This document shows positions 56,611 to 64,000 of a stretch of DNA of 64,000 nucleotides, in pieces (position 1 is the stretch's first letter; every line of letters starts with the position of its first letter). The translations under genes and the position numbers were made by a program. Source of the stretch: Hemerocallis citrina (lineage: Eukaryota; Streptophyta; Magnoliopsida; Asparagales; Asphodelaceae); assembly GCA_017893485.1 (NCBI GenBank), contig CM030366.1, positions 49,617,896 to 49,681,895 of the forward strand. The letters run 5' to 3'. The notes beneath the pieces were generated by a model that searched no databases, was not told the DNA's origin, and saw only the letters and a list, made by a program, of their open reading frames with translations.

Positions 56611-58450
56611 ATGCCTCCTAGGAAAGCCAGATCCAGAGGGTCCAACTGAGGACCCAACCCCGATCAGCAATAGGAAGTCCCCCCTCAACCCGCTCAACAG
56701 CACGGGCAACTTTCGCCTCAAGCCGAGGACCCTCTCCAACAGGACCTGCCTCCTCCTCAGAATCAACAACCTCCTAAGGGTCCCAACTCGCAGAAATAAC
56801 CTCTCCATCCAGAGCACGTCTCCATCCACAATGCCTCTTCGGATTCTATGGCCTCCCACAATCCCCGAGCTTCCGACCTTTGCCACACCATCCTCAATCG
56901 GCAGAAGGATGAGGATCTTCGCCTGCCGTCTGGATGAAAAGCAGGCCCGAGAGGGAGCCTCCCGCCAGCAATGTCCGGATGAGCGATCTCCTCACCGCCG
57001 AGACTACAGAAGGTCCCCTATCCGAAGGGGGCGGAGAGAGTCCCCCGAGCATCACAGAAAAAGACCCCACTCCCCTGCCGGTCGGCAACATCCTAGGAAC
57101 GATGAGGCACCCATCACCCGTGCCGAGTTCCAGCAGTTCCAAGCAACCGTCCTACAAGCTCTCAATCTCCGTCCCAACACCAATGCTCCAAGGATTCCCT
57201 CTCCTCCTCCGGTCCGAAGTCCTTGCCGACGGTCCCTAACTCCTCCCCCAGCTCCAAGCAACCCCCGGCACATGCCAAGTCCTCGCTGCTCCAGGAGCTA
57301 CCGTCGTCGTAGCCCCCGCTCTCCCTCGTACGAAGACGAGTCTAGAGGCTCGGCTGATTACCGTCGAAGGGATGACGTTGTCTACCGCCGTCTCCACGAA
57401 ATGGAGAGGCGCTTGGGTCAGTTAGACCGAGAAGAAGAACTTAGAGGAAGGACCCTTCGTCCTAGTCGACCTCCTTTTTCCCGAACCATAATGGATGCAC
57501 CCGTACCAATCGGCTTTAAACCTCCTCAATTTGAGACTTATTCCGCGGAGACTGACCCAGTCGATCACATCGAAAGCTTCAAGACCCTCGTGCTCATCCA
57601 TCAAGCTTCTGATGCTCTGCTATGCAAGACCTTCCCCGCAACTCTCAAGGGTCCGGCTCGAGAATGGTACTCTCGCCTTGCCCCTTCCTCAATATTCTCC
57701 TTCGAGCAATTTGAGACACTCTCGTCACTCACTTCGTGAGTAGCCGCCGAACTGAGAAGACCAGCATTTCGCTACTCTACCTCAACTAGAAGAAGGGTGA
57801 GAAGCTGAGAGACTATGTGAAAAGGTTCATAGCGGAAGCCAGGTCCATAGCATCCCTCGACCAATCGGTCGCTGCAGCTGCATTTCAATCCAATGTCCTC
57901 AACTCCAGCCTCCGCTCCTCCCTCGCCAAGAAGCCCCTACCGAACTTATCTGACCTCCTCCTCCGGAGCGAAAAGTATATTAGGGCCGAGGAAGCTGAGA
58001 ACCGCCCCAACTTTGAGGGGTCTTCCTCCGGGTCTAAGAGAAAGGGAACAGAAGAGGAAGGAGCCAAGAAGCTCCAGAAGGATAATGGTGGGCAGCGCCG
58101 ATCTCCCTACAGATTTGAAAAGTTCACTCCCCCTAACGCCAACATCTCCACAATTCTCATGGAAGTTTAGAAGGAGTGGGTGATACCTCCTGCACCAAAA
58201 ATGAACACCCCTGGCAAGAATTGGGATAAAGACAAGTGGTGCTGCTATCACCGGGACCATGGCCACGATACCAATGATTGTCGGGCCTTAAAGAATGAGA
58301 TAGAAGCCCTCATCCAGAGGGGTCAGCTAAACAGGTTTGTAAGAAAGGACCGAACCGATCCTCCTCCCCCGCCTCGGGGGGCTAACAAGCATCCCGAACG
58401 CAGCGAACGCGATGAAACGCCCGAATTCGAAGAGGAACATGTCCTACACC
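56611..58450 (+). pseudogene. gag: gag, Tat-type, broken
   Basis: The likely start is the ATG at 56611 (MPPRKARSRG). The frame meets a stop early (TGA in SN-stop-GPNP), so the long frame from 56378 covers the N-terminal part in a different phase before joining the Gag phase. Recognisable parts: Pro/Gln- and Arg/Ser-rich N-terminus; capsid from about 57480 (PPQFETYSAETDPVDHIESF, TLKGPAREWYSRL); frameshift near 57735 and stop near 57787; capsid end (KRFIAEARSIASLDQSV, RSEKYIRAEEA); a TAG at about 58168; then a C-x2-H-x4-H-x4-C knuckle (CCYHRDHGHDTNDC, about 58240). This knuckle variant is typical of Tat-type Gag. Confidence 0.82.
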
Positions 58451-59180
58451 TCATTCATGGGGGCCCAATGGGGGGCTCCTCTAACTCCTCTCGAAAGGCA
58501 TTTATAAGGGAAGTCAGTTCAGTTCACGCCACACCTCCTCCTAAAGGCCTCGGAGTGCCCGTCACATTCTTAGACAAAGACCTTGAGGGTGTCCGAACCC
58601 CCCATTGTGACGCACTCGTCATCAATCTCCATATGGCAAACTTTAAGGTGGAGAGGATCCTAGTGGACAATGGAAGCTCCGTTAACATCCTCTTCCTCGC
58701 CACTTTCAAAGGCCTCAAACTATCCCAGGACAGACTCAAACCCGCCGGCTACACACTCCATGGGTTCACGGGAGTGCCAGTAACTATTGAAGGGGTGATC
58801 ACCCTCGACGTAACCGCTGGAAAAACTCCTACTACCCGAACGGAGTCGATGGACTTTATGGTCGTGGATGTCCCTGTAGCTTACAATGTTATTTTGGGTC
58901 GGCCCGGCCTAGCAGCTCTTGAAGTCGTCCCTTTCGCCTATCACCTCAAGATGAAATTGCCCAGCCGGGTAGGAGTAGGGAAAGTAAAAGGCAATCAGGA
59001 AACGGCCCGCAAGTGCTACATGACCTCTACCCTTGGTCCGGGCCTCTCCCTCGAAACTCTGGAAATCCCCCAAGATGTTGTCCGACCAACGTTCGAGCCG
59101 GTGGATGAGTTGGAGGAAGTGCTCTTCTCTGAGCAGGATTCAACCCGAAAGTTCTTTGTGAGCAAGACCCTCCCATCCGC
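58451..59180 (+). pseudogene. pro: Protease region of right Tat element
   Basis: Part of the open frame 58180-59535. The active site is RILVDNGSSVNIL, with the catalytic Asp codon at 58666-58668; the second motif is VAYNVILGRPGLAAL. The aspartic protease releases Gag and Pol products. This segment itself has no lesion, but it lies in a broken polyprotein. Confidence 0.83.
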
Positions 59181-60170
59181 TCTATGCTCCGACATAGTCC
59201 AGTGCATCCGAAGGAACCGAAACCTCTTTGCTTGGTCAGCTGCAGACATGCTCGGAATTTCCGAAGAGCTCTTGGTCCACCACCTCAGCGTTGCTCCGGG
59301 GTCCAAACCGGTTCAACAGAAGAGGCGCAAGTTCGCCCCCGAGCGCCAGCTAGCTATAAAAGAGGAGGTGGACAAGCTCTTGAAGGCCCAGGTTCATACA
59401 AGAGGTAAACTATCCCAAATGGATGTCGAATGTAGTAATGGTGAAGAAGTCCAATGGGACCTGGAGGATTTGTATCGATTTTACCGATCTCAACAAGGCT
59501 TGCCCCAAGGACCCTTTCCCTCTTCCAAGTATTGACACTTTGATTGATGCCACTTCGGGTCACGAACTCTTCAGCTTCATGGATGCCTTCTCAGGCTACC
59601 ATCAGATCCGGATGTTCCCCCCATATATCCCGAAGACCTCATTTGTGACCGACCAGGGCCTCTACTGCTACATGGTTATGCCCTTCGGTTTGAAGAATGC
59701 AGCGCCACATATCAAAGCCTCGTCAACAAGGTTTTCCAAGCTCAAATCGGCCGGAATATGGAGGTATACGTTGACGACATGCTTGTGAAAAGCATCTGAG
59801 AGGCCGATCATGTGACCGACCTACAGGAGGCATTCGATGTACTGAGAAAGCACAACATGAGACTCAATCTGAACAAGTGTGCATTCGGAGTCTCGTCAGG
59901 AAAGTTTCTCGGCTTCATGGTCAGCCAACGAGGAGTCGAAGCTAACCCTGAGAAAATCAAGGCCATATTAGACATGGCCCCTCCCAAGAACGTTAAGGAA
60001 GTTCAGAGGCTAACAGGCCGCCTAGCCACTATAGGGCGTTTCCTCTCAAAGTCCGGGGAGAAATGCCTCCTCTTCTTCAAGGCCCTCAAGGGGGCTAAAG
60101 GTTTCGAATGGGGACAACAGAAACAGGAGTTGTTCGACCAGCTCAAAGCTTACCTCGTCAATCCTCCTCT
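59181..60170 (+). pseudogene. pol: Reverse transcriptase of right Tat element
   Basis: RT copies the element RNA to DNA. The linker (VAPGSKPVQQKRRKFAPERQ) is in the upstream frame; a one-base change near 59392 moves the phase, and the frame 59423-59788 holds VVMVKKSNGTWRICIDF, DAFSGYHQIRM and MVMPFGLKNA. A second frameshift near 59700 precedes the intact catalytic YVDDMLVKS (59767-59778). A TGA at 59797-59799 follows, then the frame from 59812 holds the thumb (LNLNKCAFGVSSGKFLGF). Confidence 0.88.
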
Positions 60171-60600
60171 CCTCAGCAAACCCATTCCTGGTGAATCCCT
60201 CTACCTCTACCTGGCAGCCTCCGAGCAGACCCTCAGCGTCGTTCTCGTGAGGGAAGAAGATAAGACCCAAAGGCCCATATATTACGTGAGCAAGGTACTT
60301 CGGGATGCCGAGCACCGCTACCCGAGGATAGAAAAGATGGCCTATGCCCTGGTAATGGCCGCAAGGAAGCTTCGCCCATATTTTCAGTCCCATTCGATGG
60401 TCGTTCTTACCGACCAACCGCTGAAGCAAGTGCTCCACAAGCCAGAGACCTCCGGTCGCCTTATGAAGTGGTCTATCGAGCTGAGCCTGCATGATATAAC
60501 GTATCAGCCTCGGACCGCGATCAAGGTTCAGGCCTTAGCAGAATTCATAGTTGAAAGTACCATCCCCGAGTTTAGCCAAGAAATGAAGGGGCCACCTGTC
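60171..60600 (+). pseudogene. pol: First RNase H (retroviral-position) of right Tat element
   Basis: It lies in the open frame 59812-60969, with LYLYLAASEQTLSVVLVREE where other Ty3/gypsy RNases H have the T-D-A-S motif, so the first catalytic Asp is absent. Downstream TDQPLKQVLHKPETSGRL is recognisable. Loss of catalytic residues in this domain alongside a second RNase H is known for the Tat lineage. Confidence 0.8.
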
Positions 60601-60960
60601 TGGTCGGTTTATGTGGATGGATCCGCCTGTAACGAGGGAAGCGGAGCCGGGGTCATTCTGGCAGGCCCAGATGACTTCATCCTCCAATACTCCCTCCGTA
60701 TCAACTTCAAGGCCTCCAACAACGAAGCAGAATACGAGGCACTCATAGCCGGCCATGGAATGGCTCGCAATGTAGGGGCGCAACACCTCCGGATCTTTAG
60801 CGACTCTCAGCTGGTCGTAAATCAGGTCCTCGGCGAGTATGAAGCATGTGATGACCGAATGGTTAAGTACTTAGCCAAGGTCAAGAGCCTCATGGCCCTA
60901 TTTGAAGAAGCTCTCATCCAGCGAATCCCCCAAGAGGGAACTCCCAGGCTGATGCCCTCT
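60601..60960 (+). pseudogene. pol: Second, archaeal-type RNase H (aRNH)
   Basis: WSVYVDGSACNEGSGAG starts the domain. The acidic catalytic residues are all visible: Asp at 60616, Glu in NNEAEYEALI (60724), Asp in SDSQLVVNQ (60802). It follows the first RNase H and precedes integrase, as in other Tat elements. A frameshift near 60940 cuts its C-terminal end; the remaining sequence continues in the integrase phase (ADALSKLA). Confidence 0.88.
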
Positions 60961-61004
60961 CTAAGCTAGCCTCTTCCTCCCTCCAAGGTCTCGAGCAAAC
61001 CGTC

Positions 61005-62354
61005 TTGATAGAGGTCCTCCTGAAGCTGAGTATAGAGTATGAAACTTCCGACCCAATGGAGTCCCTGCCTGTCCTGCTTCAAGATGATTGGATGAAACCG
61101 CTCGTCGAATTCTTAAGGGATGGGCTCCTTCCCGGAGATCCAAAAGAAGCCCGCCGAGTAAGAACCCGAGCAGAGCGATACACACTTATCGAGGGCATCC
61201 TGTACAAGCGCTCCTTCACACAGGTAGACGGCAGGCCTTATTTGAGATGCCTCTCCCCTGAACAGGCCGACTACACACTGCAAGAATTTCATGAGGGCAT
61301 CGGCGGGGCACATTCAGGGTCCAGATCCTTAGCCCGCAAAGTGTTGAAATATGGATATTTCTGGCCCACTCTCCTACAAGAAGCCGAACGGCACGTTTGG
61401 CAATACAGCTCATGTCAGAAGTACTCCAGCATCCGCCGCCTCCCACAAGCTCCACTCACTTCCCTATCAAGTCCGATCCCTTTCGCAATGTGGGGGATGG
61501 ATTTACTAGGGCCATTTCCACCGGCTCTCAGCCAGTCCAAATTCTTAGTCGTGGCAATCGACTACTTCTCAAAATGGATAGAGGCCGAGCCCTTGGCCAC
61601 GATCACCGAGAACATGGTAGTTCAGTTCTTTTGGAAGAATGTAATCTGCCGATTCGGTGTCCCTCGGGTCCTCATAACAGACAATGGAACCCAGTTTACC
61701 GGGGCTGCCTTCCGAGCTCTATGTGAAGACCTCGCCATCCAACACCGATTCTCCTCCATTTCCCATCCACGGTCGAATGGCCAAGTGGAGAATGCTAACC
61801 GACAAATCCTCTCCAGCATTAAGAAGAGGTTGGGTAAATGTTCCAAAGGCTTATGGGTCGATCAGCTCCCCAACGTGCTGTGGAACTACCGCACCACAAA
61901 ATGGACCCCCACAGGAGAGTCCCCATTCAATCTCACCTATGGGTCCGAAGCTATGATCCCCCTAGAAGTTGGTATACCCTCTCCTCGTCTAACGGCTTAT
62001 GAAGAAGAACAAAATGCCAGAGACCTCCGAGCAAATCTGGATTTAATTGACGAGATCCGTGAAAGAGCTGCCATTCGTCAATAAAGTTACCGGAGAAGGA
62101 TCGAGTTGTTATACAATAAGAGAGTCCGTCCTACCAACCTCAAAGAAGGGGACTTGGTCCTCAAAAAGTTAGTCATCTCTTTTTCTGGTCAGAAGAGCAA
62201 ACTTGCTCCAAATTGGGAGGGACCCTATAAGATCGCCAAAGTAGTTCGGCCCGGGATATATAGACTAGAAGACCTCGAAGGCAGGGAGATCCCCAGGACT
62301 TGGAATGCCGACCATCTCTTGAAATACCAAGAGAGAGCACTAACGCCTCTCTAA
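61005..62354 (+). pseudogene. pol: Integrase of right Tat element
   Basis: An open frame without internal stop to 62084. The zinc-binding region has H-E-G and A-H-S-G-S but YSSCQKY, where the first Cys of the C-x2-C pair is missing. The core has all three acidic residues: WGMDLLGPF, LITDNGTQF and NGQVENANR. After a TAA at 62082-62084 the C-terminal part continues in phase (EGDLVLKK, APNWEGPYKIAKVVRPG) to the stop at 62352. No chromodomain follows, as expected for Tat. Confidence 0.87.
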
Positions 62355-62529
62355 GTATTCAGGGATGTTGAACAGTTCCTCTCCTTTTACTTGTATTTTT
62401 TCCTTTATTTCTCTCCTGTAATAACGACTCACAACTTTAGAAGCAGCCAACAATTAGTCATTAATAAAGAACGTTTTTTTTATTATTACTTGTAAAATTG
62501 TTTGCATCTCTCTGCCTTTACTCTTCACT
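62355..62529 (+). other. Start of the 3' region after pol
   Basis: No gene. T/A-rich sequence with AATAAA at 62463 before the tandem repeats. Confidence 0.5.
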
Positions 62530-63490
62530 CTAACGACAGTTTCGGAGTCCAACACTTGGTTCGAGTCTACTCCGCAAGCTCGCTCTTAAGCGAGCTAGGA
62601 GTGGGTCCCCATTCGAAATTGCTCCTACAACCGTTGAATAACTCTAACGATGGTTCGGAGTCCAACACTTGGTTCGAGTCTACTCCGCAAGCTCGCTCTT
62701 AAGCGAGCTAGGAGTGGGTCACCATTCGGAATTGCTCCCACAACCGTTGAATAACTCTAACGATGGTTCGGAGTCCAACACTTGGATCGATTCTACTTCG
62801 CAAGCTCGCTCTTAAGCAAGCTAGAAGTAGTTCGCCATTCGGAATTGCTCTCACAACCGTTGAATAACTCTAATGATGGTTCGGAGTCCAACACCGAGTC
62901 GACTCCGCAGTCTCGCTCTTAAGCGAGCTAGGAGTGGGTCACCATTCGGAATTGCTCCCACAGCCGTTGAATAACTCTAACGATGGTTCGGAGTCCTACA
63001 CTTGGTTCGAGTCTACTCCGCAAGCTCGCTCTTAAGCGAGCTAGGAGTGGGTCACCATTCAGAATTGCTCCCACAACCGTTGAACAACTCTAACGATGGT
63101 TCGGAGTCCAACACTTGGCTCGATTCTACTTTGCAAGTTCGCTCTTAGGCGAGCTAGAAGTAGTTCGCCATTCGGAATTGCTCCCACAACCGTTGAACAA
63201 CTCTAACGATGGTCCGGAGTCCAACACTTGGTTCGAGTCTACTTCAAAAGCTCGCTCTTAAGCGAGCTAGGAGTGGGTCACCATTCGAATTGCTCCCACA
63301 ACCGTTGAATAACTCTAACGATGGTTCGGAGTCCAACACTTGGCTCGTTTCTACTTCGCAAGCTCGCTCTTAAGCAAGCTATAAGTAGTTCGCCATTCGG
63401 AATTGCTCCCACAACCGTTGAACAACTCCAGCGATAGTTCCTAGTCCAATACTTGGCTCGGCCCTGCTTCCCAAGCTCGCCCTTAAGCGA
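62530..63490. repeat. 113 bp tandem repeats in 3' region of Tat element
   Basis: Nine units, marked by CGGAGTCC at 62543, 62656, 62769, 62882, 62989, 63102, 63215 and 63327 and its changed form at about 63440. The spacing is 113 bp except one of 107 and one of 112. Each unit has AGCTCGCT-CTTA-AGCGAGCT (8 bp stem, 4-base loop) with small changes. Two unit variants (GGAGTGGGTCACC and GAAGTAGTTCGCC) recur. Confidence 0.92.
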
Positions 63491-64000
63491 GCAAGAAGAA
63501 AGGACTTCGGGAGCAACAGGCAGAAGCGAAGGCTACCCCCCTACCGCATAAGGCTCACTCATCTTACAAATTCGCGAGATTAAATGACCGAAGCAGAGCT
63601 CGGCACCCCTGGCCGAACGCTCATGACGCCGACCCCTAAACGAGCAGAAGACCAGCTCGGGGACCTCGGCACGATGAACACAGTCACAAACAAAATAACC
63701 ACATAGGGCCACTAAAAACGCACAAGTCTAAGAAAGAAACATCATTAAGAGGGGGGACACAATACAAGACGACTCTTCCTTACAACCAGATTACAAGGCA
63801 TTAAAAGCAAAGATTGCAATGCTGGCTTGTTACGCCTAGACTAAATACAAAGGCTTCAAAAACAAGATCTTCAACGCCTCCTTGGCGCAGGGATGTTCCG
63901 TTTCAAGGACACTCGAGGGCGGTGACTTTTGCCTCCGGAACTCGACCCCAAACCGACGAATTGAGACGTATCCTCGGCGCTGCTCCTAACAGTCGCTCCG
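63491..64000. other. Distal 3' region of Tat element
   Basis: No supported gene on the plus strand. On the minus strand a frame without Met is open from the window edge to a stop near 63873 (about 42 codons, Ser/Arg-rich); it could be the end of an antisense frame, which some Tat elements carry, or chance. The A-rich TTAAGAGGGGGGACA at 63746 resembles a polypurine tract but is not followed by an LTR start. Confidence 0.4.

Larger units (their letters stand above)
55945..64000 (+). mobile_element. Tat-type Ty3/gypsy element, nearly full length
   Basis: 5' LTR, primer site, gag, protease, RT, RNase H, aRNH and integrase, then a long 3' region with 113 bp tandem repeats; the 3' LTR lies beyond the window. 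The second RNase H of archaeal type upstream of integrase and the long repeat-bearing 3' region are marks of the Tat lineage. The coding region has several frameshifts and stops, so this copy is not autonomous. It is inserted in the gag of the element ending at 55944, in the same orientation. Confidence 0.9.

Noticed and set aside
63746..63760. Polypurine tract of the right Tat element
   Set aside because: It is followed by ACACAATACAAG rather than the LTR start TGATATGG, so it is not the functional tract.

Overview
This window is plant nuclear DNA made almost wholly of nested LTR retrotransposons. I see no host gene with an intact reading frame and no rRNA gene or CRISPR array. The plant origin rests on: initiator-Met-tRNA primer sites (TGGTATCAGAGC) behind very long TGTAA...TTACA LTRs, a chromodomain-bearing Ty3/gypsy pol, a Tat-type pol with a second (archaeal-type) RNase H, a Stowaway-like MITE with TA target duplication, and AT-rich LTRs with TATA boxes. 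An angiosperm is likely; the species cannot be named from this sequence.

Layout, left to right. (1) 1-1372, minus: 5' end of a Tat-type element, cut by the window edge and inserted in the integrase of the next unit. (2) 1373-24559, minus: a Tekay/Del-like chromovirus array read as LTR (24559-17892), internal region (17891-9467), shared LTR (9466-6110), second internal region (6109-1373). Two solo LTRs sit inside it: 9581-12835 (duplication ATGAT) in the end of the chromodomain, and 20006-23356 (duplication GCTAC) in the first LTR. (3) 24560-27353, minus: part of another long LTR, split by the array. (4) 27354-31426, minus: a deleted, internally duplicated Tat-like element. (5) 31427-31487: a 61 bp spacer between two head-to-head LTRs. 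(6) 31488-32704, continuing at 55511-55944, plus: a second Tat-like element. (7) 32705-55505, plus: a 22.8 kb array of a non-autonomous large-LTR element (LTR-internal-LTR-internal-LTR) inserted in (6) with duplication GCCCT; it carries a reversed solo LTR of its own family (33040-37944, duplication TCTTT) and a Stowaway-like MITE (48591-49485). (8) 55945-64000, plus: a nearly full-length Tat element (5' LTR, gag, protease, RT, RNase H, aRNH, integrase, 113 bp tandem repeats in the 3' region), cut by the right window edge. It is the same family as (1), in opposite orientation.

How the parts relate. The chromovirus copies have gag, protease, RT, RNase H, integrase and chromodomain, but both share the same stop positions and an Asn in place of the first catalytic Asp of integrase. 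The non-autonomous element has only a three-zinc-knuckle protein, yet its PBS, PPT and LTR termini resemble those of the chromovirus, so it may have used a related chromovirus's enzymes. The most unusual signals are pairs of tRNA-like (A box/B box) sequences in the chromovirus LTRs, the two shared-LTR arrays, the conserved leader and zinc-knuckle proteins, and two large inverted-repeat structures (31.4 kb and 37.9 kb).
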